64,000 nt of DNA, taken from contig NZ_LMUF01000048.1 of assembly GCF_009766085.1 (NCBI RefSeq), forward strand, positions 22,433 to 86,432. Direction: 5' to 3'. This DNA comes from Burkholderia sp. S171 (GTDB taxonomy: Bacteria > Pseudomonadota > Gammaproteobacteria > Burkholderiales > Burkholderiaceae). The notes under the pieces are model-generated. The model ran no database searches. It was not told the origin of the DNA and was given only the letters and a program-made list of their open reading frames with translations. Of the stretch, positions 8,480 through 17,900 are shown piece by piece. The first letter of the stretch is position 1. The number at the start of each line of letters is the position of its first letter. Made by a program: the position numbers and the translations under genes.

Positions 8480-9871
8480 ATGCACAGCCATCCGCAATCC
8501 GGCGCGACCACCTCGGGCGACACCACGCCCGACGAAGCCGAGCGCACTTATCGCAAGGTGTTTTTCCGGCTGATTCCGCTGCTGTTTCTCTGCTACGTGA
8601 TCAGCTATATCGACCGTGTGAACATCAGTTTCGCCAAGCTGCAGTTCATGCACGACCTCGGTTTTTCCGAGGCGACGTACGGCCTGGGCGCCGGCCTGTT
8701 CTTTATCGGCTACGTGCTTTTTGAAGTGCCGAGCAATCTGTGGATGCAACGCGTCGGCGCGCGCCGCACGCTCTTGCGCATCATGTTTGCGTGGGGACTT
8801 GCATCAAGCCTGATGATGTTCGTTCGCACACCGACGCAGTTCTACGCCATGCGGTTTCTGCTGGGTGTCACCGAAGCGGGCTTTTTCCCCGGGATTATCT
8901 ATTATCTGAGCTGCTGGTTTCCAGGCGCCCGGCGCGCACGCGTGACCGCATTCCTGATGATGGCGACCGCTGTGGCGGGGATTGTCGGTGGCCCGATGTC
9001 AGGGTTCATCATGACGCGGCTAGCCGGCGTCGGTGGTTTGCCCGGCTGGCAGTGGCTCTTCCTGCTGGAAGGCGTGCCCGCTGTCACGCTCGGCATCTTC
9101 GCTTTCTTCTACCTCGGCGATTCGCCCGCGGAGGTTCGCTGGCTTAGCGACGGCGAGAAGGCGTTGATATCGCGTGAACTCCTTGCCGACGAACAGTCGA
9201 AGCACTCCGGCCATCTGGAAGGACTGCGTGGCGCGCTCGCGAATCCGCGCGTCTATCTTGCGGCGATCGTCTACTTCGCCGTGATGATGCCGTTCAATGC
9301 GATCGGCTTCTGGGCGCCGACCATTATTCGTGATCTGGGCGTGGCTAACGTGCTCGATGTGGGCTTGCTGTCGGCGCTCGTGTTCATCGCGGCGGCGATC
9401 GGGACATACGTTGTGGGGGCGAGTTCCGACCGGATGATGGAGCGCCGCTGGCATGTGGCGGGCAGCGCAGCGGTGACGGCGCTCGCCTTCGCGTTGCTGC
9501 CTGCAGCGGGCCATAGCGTCGCGATCGGTGTCGGTCTGCTTGCACTGGCGGCCGCGGCATCGTACGGCTGTTTCGTCGTGTTCTGGACGATACCCCAGAC
9601 GTTCCTGCCGCGCTCGTCGGCGGCGGGCGGCATTGCGATGATCACGAGTCTCGGCGGTACGGGCGGCTTCGTGAGCCCGGCATTCGTGGGCTGGACCAAG
9701 ATGCATACGGGAAGCGCGGAGGTCGGGCTGATCGGGCTTGCCGTTGTATTGATGGCGGGCGTCGTGTTGATGCTGATTGTCTTCCCCGCCTCGGGAAGCA
9801 AGCCCGCGACAGGGCAGGCCCCAAGCAGCAAAGCGCCGGCGCAACCGGGCCTTGGACATACGCATCGGTAG
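8480..9871 (+). CDS. MFS transporter, anion:cation symporter (ACS) type
   Basis: Twelve-helix major facilitator protein (463 aa). After a hydrophilic N-terminus of about 28 residues it shows ACS-family features: YVISYIDRVNISFAK in helix 1, VPSNLWMQRVGARR in the loop after helix 2, and GVTEAGFFPGIIYYLSCWFP in helices 4-5. The frame is open far upstream, but residues before 8480 are not hydrophobic or conserved and lie over the end of the synthetase gene, so the ATG at 8480 was chosen. It follows the synthetase by 89 bases on the same strand and probably imports the organic acid processed by the two upstream enzymes. Confidence 0.93.
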   Translation: MHSHPQSGATTSGDTTPDEAERTYRKVFFRLIPLLFLCYVISYIDRVNISFAKLQFMHDLGFSEATYGLGAGLFFIGYVLFEVPSNLWMQRVGARRTLLRIMFAWGLASSLMMFVRTPTQFYAMRFLLGVTEAGFFPGIIYYLSCWFPGARRARVTAFLMMATAVAGIVGGPMSGFIMTRLAGVGGLPGWQWLFLLEGVPAVTLGIFAFFYLGDSPAEVRWLSDGEKALISRELLADEQSKHSGHLEGLRGALANPRVYLAAIVYFAVMMPFNAIGFWAPTIIRDLGVANVLDVGLLSALVFIAAAIGTYVVGASSDRMMERRWHVAGSAAVTALAFALLPAAGHSVAIGVGLLALAAAASYGCFVVFWTIPQTFLPRSSAAGGIAMITSLGGTGGFVSPAFVGWTKMHTGSAEVGLIGLAVVLMAGVVLMLIVFPASGSKPATGQAPSSKAPAQPGLGHTHR

Positions 9872-9912
9872 ATGCCATTCCCGATGGACCCTGCGAGGCC
9901 CATCCCCAAACG

Positions 9913-11412
9913 TTACTGACTGACCTGAGCCGCACTCGCAGGACTCGCGGCAGTCGCCGCTTCCACCGGATGCCGCGGATCGTGCAGCGCGCTGTCCGAC
10001 CAGCCGCCGCCCAGGTCGCCGATCAGCGACGCGGCGTCGAGCAGCCGGGACTCTTGCACGTTCAACGCGGTTTGCTGGGTGTTCAACTGGCTCGCCTGGG
10101 CCGTCGCTACGGTGGTGTAGTCGACGGTGCCGGCTTGATATTCGTTGAGGGCAATCTCGGCGCCGCGCGTTGCATCGCGCACCGCGGAATCCAGCGTGTC
10201 CGACTGCTCAGCCAAAATACGCAAGCCGGACAGGTCATTCTCGACATCTTCGAACGCCGTCAGCACCGTGCCGCGATAATTGGCGACGGCTCCCTGGTAG
10301 GCCGCCTTGGCGGCCGCGACTTCGCCGCTGCGTTCGCCGCCGTCGAAGATCGTTTCGGTGGCGCTGCCGCCCAGCGACCAGACATAGTTGGCCACATGCA
10401 GCAAGCCGCCCAACGGCGATTGCGTGAAGCCGTCCAGCGCGGACAGCGACACCGTTGGGTAGTAGGCCGCGACCGCGACTCCGATCGCAGCATTCTCGGA
10501 CGCCATCTGGCGTTCGGCCGTCGAGATATCGGGCCGGCGTTGCAGCAGGGTTGAAGGAACGCCAACCGGAATCGCCGGCAAAGTCGGCATTGTGGTGCTG
10601 TGCGGGATGACCAGGTCCTCGGGGTTCTTGCCGACCAGCACCGCAATCGCATGCTCGTATTGAGCGCGTGCGACGCCGAGCGCAATCAGGCTCGACTGCG
10701 TATTAGCGAGCTGGGTGCGCGCGGAGATCACGTCGGAAGGAGCGATGGTGCCGTACTTGTCCTGGTCGGCCACTACGCTCAGAAAGTGCTGGTACGCCTT
10801 GACCGTTTGCTGCAGCAAGTCGATATCGGCGTCGCTGGTACGCAGCTGGATCACGGCGGTGGCGAGCGCAATCTGTTCGGAAAGCGTAGCATTCGCGAGC
10901 GTTGCTTCGCTGGCCTGCGCGGTGGCGGCATTCTGTTCGATCGTGCGGCGCACCGAGCCCCACAGGTCAGGTGCCCAACTGACATTGCCTTCGAGCGAGC
11001 CGGAGTTATTTACCCTCTGGATGTTGCCGAAGCTGCTGCTGGTGCTCGTCGAGCCGGTGGCGCTGCGTTGCCGGGTGCCCGAGCCTGTTACGCCTATCGT
11101 TGGAAACAGGCCGGAGCGTGCAACCTTCACCTCGGCGAGCGCCTCCTGGTAGTTGGCATAATCCTGCGCCACGGTCTGGTTGGAGACCACTACTTGTGGT
11201 TCGAGCTCGTCAAGCAGCGGATCGTTGAAGCCGGTCCACCACGCGCCCTTGGGTCCGCTGGCGTTTGGCTCGGCCTGGGTCCAGCCGGGTAGTTCGCGGA
11301 AGGTTGCGGGGACGCTGACCTGCGGCCGGTGATAGTCCGGCCCGACCATGCAGCCGCCGAGCAGGAGGGCCGCTGCGGCGGCCAGGGGTTTGGAGGAAAT
11401 CTTCATCTTCAT
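9913..11412 (-). CDS. RND efflux outer-membrane lipoprotein (NodT/OprM/OpmB-like)
   Basis: Outer-membrane channel of a tripartite efflux system (499 aa). The N-terminus KPLAAAAALLLGGC ends in a lipobox, so the protein is probably a lipoprotein; PDYHRP follows. The body has the duplicated outer-membrane-efflux helical repeats and RRPDISTAERQMASENA. The start at 11412 overlaps the RND stop by four bases (ATGA); the open frame extends upstream to 11493 but would lack a signal sequence. It closes an operon whose other genes encode the adaptor and two RND pumps, the MuxABC-OpmB arrangement. Confidence 0.93.
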   Translation of the reverse strand: MKMKISSKPLAAAAALLLGGCMVGPDYHRPQVSVPATFRELPGWTQAEPNASGPKGAWWTGFNDPLLDELEPQVVVSNQTVAQDYANYQEALAEVKVARSGLFPTIGVTGSGTRQRSATGSTSTSSSFGNIQRVNNSGSLEGNVSWAPDLWGSVRRTIEQNAATAQASEATLANATLSEQIALATAVIQLRTSDADIDLLQQTVKAYQHFLSVVADQDKYGTIAPSDVISARTQLANTQSSLIALGVARAQYEHAIAVLVGKNPEDLVIPHSTTMPTLPAIPVGVPSTLLQRRPDISTAERQMASENAAIGVAVAAYYPTVSLSALDGFTQSPLGGLLHVANYVWSLGGSATETIFDGGERSGEVAAAKAAYQGAVANYRGTVLTAFEDVENDLSGLRILAEQSDTLDSAVRDATRGAEIALNEYQAGTVDYTTVATAQASQLNTQQTALNVQESRLLDAASLIGDLGGGWSDSALHDPRHPVEAATAASPASAAQVSQ

Positions 11413-14400
11413 GCCTTTGTATCCGTTTGCCCCGATTGCTCCGGCGGCCCCATTTGATCCGCTTGCCGGTTCCATGGCAGTCCGGAAGACCACTTGACGA
11501 GCTTGAAGCGCAACCGGTCCAGGTACAGGTAGATCACCGGTGTGGTGTACAGCGTAAAGACCTGGCTCAGGATCAGGCCGCCCATCACGGTAATACCGAG
11601 CGGCTGGCGCAACGACGCACCCTGGCCGATACCAATCGCGAGCGGCACCGCGCCGAGCACGGCGGCGAACGTGGTCATCATGATCGGCCGCAGACGCACG
11701 ACGGCGGCGGCATGAATCGCCTCCTTGGCCGGCATGCCTTCCTTGCGTTGCAACTGGATCGCCACGTCCACCATCATGATCCCGTTCTTCTTGACAATAC
11801 CGATCAGCAAGATGATGCCGATCAGCGCGATCACCGAGAACGGCGTGCCGAAAATCAGCAGCGCGAGGGTAGCGCCGATACCGGCCGAGGGCAGCGTCGA
11901 CAGGATCGTGAGCGGGTGAATCGAGCTTTCATAGAGTACGCCGAGCACGATGTAGACCACGCCGAGCGCCGCGAGGATCAGCAACGGGATAGTGCCCGTC
12001 GACTGCGCGTAGGCTTGCGCCGCCCCCGCGAACGCACCATGGATGCTGGCCGGCATGCCGATCTCGCGCTCCGCGTTCTCGATCGCCACCTGGGCCGTGC
12101 TCAGGGACCCGTTCGGCGGCAGGTTGAACGAGATCGTCGCGGCGACCAGTCCGTTCTGATGGTTCACCTGGGTCGACGTATGGTTGCTGGTGTAGCTGAC
12201 GAGCGCCGGCAGCGGCACCATTGTCTCGGCCGAGGTGCTGTCCGCGCTGCCGCTTGAACTGCCGCCCTTGCTGTTGGAGATGCTGTTGTTGGTTGCGTTG
12301 GCTTGCGCGTTCGAGTTCAATGAGTTGGTACTCGATGAGGCACTCGACGCCGCGCTGACTGCGGCCGCAGCGGTTATGCCCTTGACTGTCGCGCCCGGCA
12401 TTTGCGTCTGCTGCGAACCGGTCGGATTGCCCGCCGCCGTGCTCATGAAAATCTGGTTGAGCGTCTGCGGATATTGCCAGTACTCCGGCGCCACTTCCAT
12501 CACCACGAAGTACTGGTTAAGCGGGTTGTAGATGGTCGATACCGTTCTCTGGCCGAACGCGTCATACAGCACGTTGTCAATCTGGTTCGGCGCAAAGCCG
12601 TACCTAGCCGCCGTCGCGCGGTTGAAATTGACGTAGGTCTGCAGACCGTTTTGCTGCAGGTCCGAGTTCACGTCGAGCACCTCGCCGCGCTGCTTGCTGA
12701 GCGCGGTCACGAGCTTGGGCGTCCACGCGAACAGCGCGGCGGAATCTTCGCTTGTCAGCGTGTACTGGTATTCAGCGGCCGATTGCCGTCCGCCGATCCG
12801 AAGATCCTGCTGCGCCTGCACGAACAGCCGCGCGCCCGAGACCTGGTTCAGCTTGGGCCGCAAGCGGTTGACCACTTCGGTCGCCGTTGCATGTCGCTGG
12901 GCCAGCGGCTTGAGTTCAATGAAGACGTTCGCGGTGTTCAACGCGCGGCCGCCCGTAAAACCCGCCACTGACTGAACCGCCGGGTCCTTCTGAACGATCG
13001 ACTGCAACTGGGCGAGTTTCTTTTCCATCGCCGGGAAGGAAATGCTCTGGTCGGCAATGATCTGCCCGATCAGAATGCCGGTGTCCTGCTCCGGGAAAAA
13101 AGTGGCCGGCAGCAGTTTGAGCAGGAAGAAGTTCGCGACCAGCAGGCCGATCAACAACAGGATCACCAGCAGCGAATGGTCCAGCACGGCGGTGAGCGAA
13201 CGCGAGTAGCCGTTCTTGAAACGCTCGAATTGCGCTTCGACCCAGGTCGCCCAGCGGGCTCTCGAATGTCCGGCGTGCTCGCGGCTCAGCACGTAAGCGC
13301 ACATGGCCGGCGTGACCGTCAGCGAGATCACGAGCGAGATCAGGATCGCAATGGAAAGCGTCACTGCGAACTCGTGGAACAGCAGGCCGACGATGCCCGG
13401 CATCAGGAGAATGGGCAGGAACACTGCGATCAGCGAGAGGCTCATCGAGATCACCGTGAAGCCCACTTCGCCGCTGCCCTTTAGCGCAGCTTCTTTCGGA
13501 CTCAGACCCAATTCCAGGTGGCGCGTGATGTTTTCCAGCACCACCACTGCATCGTCCACTACGAAGCCGGTGCCGATAGTAAGCGCCATCAGCGAGAGGT
13601 TGTCGATGCTGTAGCCGAGCAGGTACATCGGCCCGAAGGTGCCCACGATTGATAGCGGCAACGCCACCGCCGGGACCAGCGTGGCACGCGGCGACTGCAG
13701 AAAGACAAATACCACGCCGACCACCAGCAGCACGGCAATAAACAGCGTGCGCTCGGTATCGGCCACCGACGCCCGCACCGATTCCGAGCGGTCGATCGCG
13801 ACGTTGACATGGACGCTGTGCGGCAGCGTTGCCTCGATCGCGGGCAGGACGTTCCTGATCTGTCTGACCGTACTGACAATGTTACTGCCGGGCATTGGGT
13901 AGACGATCACCAGCACGGCCGACTTGCCGTTATAGAGCCCGGCATTACGGATGTTTTCGTTGGAGTCCCTGACCTGCGCGACATCGCGCAGCAGCACGGG
14001 CGCACCATTGCGATAGGCGACGACCAGGTCGCGGTAAGGCGCCGCCTTGTTGATCTGGTCGTTGGACAAGACTACATAGCGCTGGTCCCCCTGGTCGAGG
14101 TGGCCCTTCGCACTGTTGGCATTGGCCGCGCTGATGGCCGCGCGCACGTCCTCAAGGCCTAGCCCGTAGCTGTTCAGTTTGCCCGGCTGCAACTCCACAC
14201 GCACCGAGGGCAACGCGCCACCGCCCAGCGTGATCTGGCCCACGCCGTTGACCTGCGACAGTTGCTGCTGGATCACGGAATCCGCGGAGTCGTAAAGCTG
14301 CGCCTTGGTGAGCGTGTCCGAGGTCAGCGAGAGCACCATGATCGGCGAATCCGCCGGGTTGTACTGGCGATAGCTCGGATTGCTGCGCAAGGTGGTCGGC

Positions 14401-14756
14401 AAGTCTGCACGCGCTGCCTGGATGGCCGCCTCGACGTCGCGGGCCGCGCCATTGATGTCGCGGTTCAACCCGAACTCGACCACGATCATCGAGGAGCCCA
14501 CGTAGCTGATCGAGGTCAGCTCTTCCACATTGGCAATCGCGCCGAGCCGCCGTTCAAGCGGCTCCGCCACGGTGGACGCCATGATGTCCGGGCTCGCGCC
14601 CGCCATGTTGGCCTGCACCACGATCACCGGGAAGGCAATGTTCGGCAGCGGCGCAACAGGGAGCTGGAAATAGGCCAGGGCGCCCGCAATCAGGATCGCG
14701 ACCGCGAGAAGGGTGGTCGCGACCGGGCGCCGGATGAATAACGCCGATATGTTCAC
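11409..14756 (-). CDS. mdtC: RND multidrug efflux pump, MdtC/MuxC-like, with low-complexity insertion
   Basis: Inner-membrane proton-driven RND transporter (1115 aa). The start SALFIRRPVATTLLAVAI is typical. The proton-relay residues are visible as the DD pair in GTGFVVDDAVVVLEN in helix 4 and the lysines in GIVKKNGIMMVD in helix 10. It is longer than usual for MdtC (about 1025 aa): a Ser/Asn/Ala/Gly-rich stretch of about 55 residues (around residues 789-843, DNA 12225-12390) interrupts a periplasmic loop before MVPLPALVSY. Start and stop both overlap neighbours by four bases. In MdtBC/MuxBC pumps the two RND proteins form a heterotrimer, and this one is the C partner by position. Confidence 0.95.
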   Translation of the reverse strand: MNISALFIRRPVATTLLAVAILIAGALAYFQLPVAPLPNIAFPVIVVQANMAGASPDIMASTVAEPLERRLGAIANVEELTSISYVGSSMIVVEFGLNRDINGAARDVEAAIQAARADLPTTLRSNPSYRQYNPADSPIMVLSLTSDTLTKAQLYDSADSVIQQQLSQVNGVGQITLGGGALPSVRVELQPGKLNSYGLGLEDVRAAISAANANSAKGHLDQGDQRYVVLSNDQINKAAPYRDLVVAYRNGAPVLLRDVAQVRDSNENIRNAGLYNGKSAVLVIVYPMPGSNIVSTVRQIRNVLPAIEATLPHSVHVNVAIDRSESVRASVADTERTLFIAVLLVVGVVFVFLQSPRATLVPAVALPLSIVGTFGPMYLLGYSIDNLSLMALTIGTGFVVDDAVVVLENITRHLELGLSPKEAALKGSGEVGFTVISMSLSLIAVFLPILLMPGIVGLLFHEFAVTLSIAILISLVISLTVTPAMCAYVLSREHAGHSRARWATWVEAQFERFKNGYSRSLTAVLDHSLLVILLLIGLLVANFFLLKLLPATFFPEQDTGILIGQIIADQSISFPAMEKKLAQLQSIVQKDPAVQSVAGFTGGRALNTANVFIELKPLAQRHATATEVVNRLRPKLNQVSGARLFVQAQQDLRIGGRQSAAEYQYTLTSEDSAALFAWTPKLVTALSKQRGEVLDVNSDLQQNGLQTYVNFNRATAARYGFAPNQIDNVLYDAFGQRTVSTIYNPLNQYFVVMEVAPEYWQYPQTLNQIFMSTAAGNPTGSQQTQMPGATVKGITAAAAVSAASSASSSTNSLNSNAQANATNNSISNSKGGSSSGSADSTSAETMVPLPALVSYTSNHTSTQVNHQNGLVAATISFNLPPNGSLSTAQVAIENAEREIGMPASIHGAFAGAAQAYAQSTGTIPLLILAALGVVYIVLGVLYESSIHPLTILSTLPSAGIGATLALLIFGTPFSVIALIGIILLIGIVKKNGIMMVDVAIQLQRKEGMPAKEAIHAAAVVRLRPIMMTTFAAVLGAVPLAIGIGQGASLRQPLGITVMGGLILSQVFTLYTTPVIYLYLDRLRFKLVKWSSGLPWNRQADQMGPPEQSGQTDTKA

Positions 14757-17700
14757 GGCGCACCCTCCTCCGGAACAGCAGGCGTTTCAGGCTTGTTCCG
14801 ATTACGCCAGCGCCGCGTGCGTTCCGCCATCCGGTCGAAGAACAGATAGATGACCGGGGTGGTGAAGAGCGTGAGAATCTGGCTCAAGGTCAAGCCGCCT
14901 ATGATCGCCAGACCCAGCGGGCGGCGCAACTCCGACCCCGTGCCGCTGCCGAGCAACATGGGCAGGGCGCCGAGCATGGCCGCGAGCGTCGTCATCAGGA
15001 TCGGCCTGAAGCGCAGCAGCGACGCCTCGAAGATCGCCTCGCGTGCGGGCTTGCCGTGGTTGCGTTCGGCATCGAGCGCGAAGTCCACCATCATGATGGC
15101 GTTCTTCTTCACGATACCAATCAGCAGCACGATGCCGATGATCCCGATCACGTCCAGGTCGCTGCCAGCGATCATCAGCGAGAGCAGTGCGCCGATCCCC
15201 GCCGAGGGCAGCGTCGAAAGAATCGTCACCGGATGGATGAAGCTCTCATACAGCACGCCCAGCACGATATACACCGCCACCAGCGCAGCGATCAGCAGGT
15301 ACACCTCACTCGACAACGAATCCTGGAACGCCTGCGCCGCGCCCTGTAGCGAGGAGGTGATCGACGGCGGCAGACTGACCGCCTGTTCGGCTTCGTGAAT
15401 GCGCGCGACCGCCGTGCTCAACGACGCATCCTTCGCGAGGTTGAACGAGATGGTGACGGCCGGGAATTGCGCCAGATGGCTGATCACAAGCGGCGATTTG
15501 ACGATCTGGATCTTGGCGATCCCGGAGAGCGGCACCTGACCGGTACTGCTCGTCTGGCTCGGCAGATAGATATTGCCGATCGACTCCACGTTGGGCAGCG
15601 ACTCGGGCTTGGCGACGAGGATCACCCGGTACTGGTCCGACTGCTGGAAGATGGTCGAGACAATCCGCTGGCCCAGCGCGTCGTAGAGCGCGTTGTCGAC
15701 AGTGGCCGGGGTGATGCCGAAACGCGCGGCCAGTTGCCGGTTGACTTCAACATTCACGCTCAAGCCGTCGGAGTTCATATCGCTTTGGACATCGGCGAGC
15801 GAAGGAATCGCTTTCAGGCGTGCAATCAGTTCCGGAACGTACTTCTGGAACGCCTGCTGGTTCGGTCCGCGCAGCACGAAGCTGTACTGGTTCGGCGAGA
15901 CCGTGGTGTCGAGCGTCAGGTCCTGCTCCGGCTGCATATAGAGCTTGATTCCCGATACATTCGCAACTTCGTCCTGCAGGCGCCGTGCGATCTCCTGCGC
16001 GGTGTCCGAGCGCTTGTCGTGGTCGCGCAGGTTGATCAGGAAGCGGCCGTTGTTCAGCGTCGAGTTGGTACCGTCGATCCCCACGTAGGAGGTGAGCGAG
16101 ACGACATCGGGATCTTTCAGGATCGCATCGGCGAGCGCCCGCTGGCGCGTCACCATCGCCTTGTATGAGACCGAGTTGTCGGCCACGCTGATCCCTTCGA
16201 TCACGCCCACGTCCTGCACCGGGAACAGCCCCTTCGGGATCACGATGTACAGGACGGCGGTCAGCACGACGGTGCCTATAGCCACCATCAGGGTCAGGAT
16301 CTGGTGATCCAGCACCCAGCGCAAGCCCCGTTCGTAGGCGGCGAGCGTCTTGTCGAAGAGGCCTTCGCTGATGCGCTCGAAGCGGCTCGGATGGCGGTCG
16401 ACCTGAGCTTTCAAGAGCCGTGCGCAGAGCATGGGCACCACGGTCAACGAGACCACCGCAGACAGCACGATAGTGACCGCGAGCGTCACCGCGAATTCGC
16501 TGAACAGACGCCCGATCACGCCGCCCATGAAGAGCAGCGGGATCAGCACCGCAATCAGCGAGATGGTCAGCGAAAGAATGGTGAAGCCGATCTGCCCGGC
16601 ACCTTCAAGCGCGGCTTCGAGCGGCGTCTTGCCTTCCTCCAGATATCGCACGATGTTCTCGATCATCACGATCGAGTCGTCGACCACGAAGCCGGTCGCA
16701 ATGATCAAGGCCATCAGCGAGAGATTATCGATGGAGTAGTTCAACTGGTACATCACGGCCAGCGTGCCGATCAGCGACACCGGCACCGAGATGCTCGGAA
16801 TGATCGTGGCCGGCACGTTGCGCAGGAACACGAAGATCACCGCGACCACCAGCACGATCGCCAGCCCGAGTTCGAGCGCCGCGTCGGAGACCGACGAGCG
16901 GATCACGCCCGTGCTGTCCGAGACCACGGTGACCTTCATGCCGGCCGGCAACGTGGATTCGAGCTGCGGCAACTGCTTCATGATCTGGTTGACGGTCGCG
17001 ATCACGTTCGCGCCCGGCTGGCGCTGGACGTTCAGCACGATCGCGGGCGTGCCGTTGTACCAGGCGCCGCGCTCGACGTCCTGAGGCGCCGAGGTCACGT
17101 TGGCGACGTCGCGCATGAACACAGGCGCGCCGTTCTGGTAGGCGATGACCGTGTTCAGGTAGTCCTTCGGATCGCTGATCTGGTCGTTGCCGTTGATCGT
17201 GTAATCAAGGTCGGGACCGTCGAAGTTGCCCTTGGGCTGGCTGACGTTGACGTAGCTGAGCAACGTGCGCAGATCGTCGATATTCAGGCCATAGGCCGCC
17301 AGCTTGTGCGGGTCCGCTTCTACACGGATGGCGGGGACATTGCCCCCGCTGGTGGTGACCACACCCACGCCCGACACTTCCGAAATCTTCGTGCCGAGGC
17401 GGTTATTGGCGGCGTCTTCCAGTTGCGTGAGCGACATGGAAGTGGACGTGACCGCCAGCGTCAGGATCGGCTGGTCCGCCGGATTCACCTTCGCATAGGT
17501 TGGCGGTCCAGGCAGACCGGTCGGCAGAAAGCTGTTGGCTGCGTTGATGGCCTGCTGGACATTCTGCTGGGCGATGTCGAGGTTCAGCGACAGGTCGAAC
17601 TGCAACGTAATGACCGACGCGCCGTCCGAACTGTACGAGGTCATCTGCTGCAAGCCGGGAATCTCGCCCAGTTGCACTTCGAGCGGCGCGGTCACCGTGG

Positions 17701-17881
17701 TGGCCATCACGTCCGGGCTCGCACCCGGATAGAAGGTCTGCACCTGGATGGTCGGATAGTCGACGTTAGGCAGCGAGGAAACCGGCAAGACGCGCACGGC
17801 GATAAGGCCCACTAATACGAGGGCGATCATCAGCAGCAGCGTGGCTACCGGTCTAAGAATAAACAGGCGGGAGATATTCAT
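14753..17881 (-). CDS. mdtB: RND multidrug efflux pump, MdtB/MuxB-like
   Basis: First of two tandem RND transporters (1042 aa, the family's usual length). It begins NISRLFILRPVATLLLM, carries the proton-relay DD pair in ATGFVVDDSIVMIEN and the lysine pair in GIVKKNAIMMVDFA, and has two large periplasmic porter/docking regions. The stop overlaps the next RND gene by four bases, and the adaptor gene ends 19 bases upstream. Tandem non-identical RND genes behind one adaptor define the MdtABC/MuxABC group, in which the B and C proteins assemble together. Substrates reported for that group (bile salts, novobiocin, other drugs) cannot be assumed here. Confidence 0.95.
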   Translation of the reverse strand: MNISRLFILRPVATLLLMIALVLVGLIAVRVLPVSSLPNVDYPTIQVQTFYPGASPDVMATTVTAPLEVQLGEIPGLQQMTSYSSDGASVITLQFDLSLNLDIAQQNVQQAINAANSFLPTGLPGPPTYAKVNPADQPILTLAVTSTSMSLTQLEDAANNRLGTKISEVSGVGVVTTSGGNVPAIRVEADPHKLAAYGLNIDDLRTLLSYVNVSQPKGNFDGPDLDYTINGNDQISDPKDYLNTVIAYQNGAPVFMRDVANVTSAPQDVERGAWYNGTPAIVLNVQRQPGANVIATVNQIMKQLPQLESTLPAGMKVTVVSDSTGVIRSSVSDAALELGLAIVLVVAVIFVFLRNVPATIIPSISVPVSLIGTLAVMYQLNYSIDNLSLMALIIATGFVVDDSIVMIENIVRYLEEGKTPLEAALEGAGQIGFTILSLTISLIAVLIPLLFMGGVIGRLFSEFAVTLAVTIVLSAVVSLTVVPMLCARLLKAQVDRHPSRFERISEGLFDKTLAAYERGLRWVLDHQILTLMVAIGTVVLTAVLYIVIPKGLFPVQDVGVIEGISVADNSVSYKAMVTRQRALADAILKDPDVVSLTSYVGIDGTNSTLNNGRFLINLRDHDKRSDTAQEIARRLQDEVANVSGIKLYMQPEQDLTLDTTVSPNQYSFVLRGPNQQAFQKYVPELIARLKAIPSLADVQSDMNSDGLSVNVEVNRQLAARFGITPATVDNALYDALGQRIVSTIFQQSDQYRVILVAKPESLPNVESIGNIYLPSQTSSTGQVPLSGIAKIQIVKSPLVISHLAQFPAVTISFNLAKDASLSTAVARIHEAEQAVSLPPSITSSLQGAAQAFQDSLSSEVYLLIAALVAVYIVLGVLYESFIHPVTILSTLPSAGIGALLSLMIAGSDLDVIGIIGIVLLIGIVKKNAIMMVDFALDAERNHGKPAREAIFEASLLRFRPILMTTLAAMLGALPMLLGSGTGSELRRPLGLAIIGGLTLSQILTLFTTPVIYLFFDRMAERTRRWRNRNKPETPAVPEEGAP

Positions 17882-17900
17882 CGGCGCGTGAGCTCGGCTT

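Noticed and set aside
16304..17815. A 503-codon open frame on the plus strand
   Set aside because: It mirrors the MdtB-like RND gene, with extreme His/Arg/Asp content and no recognisable domain.
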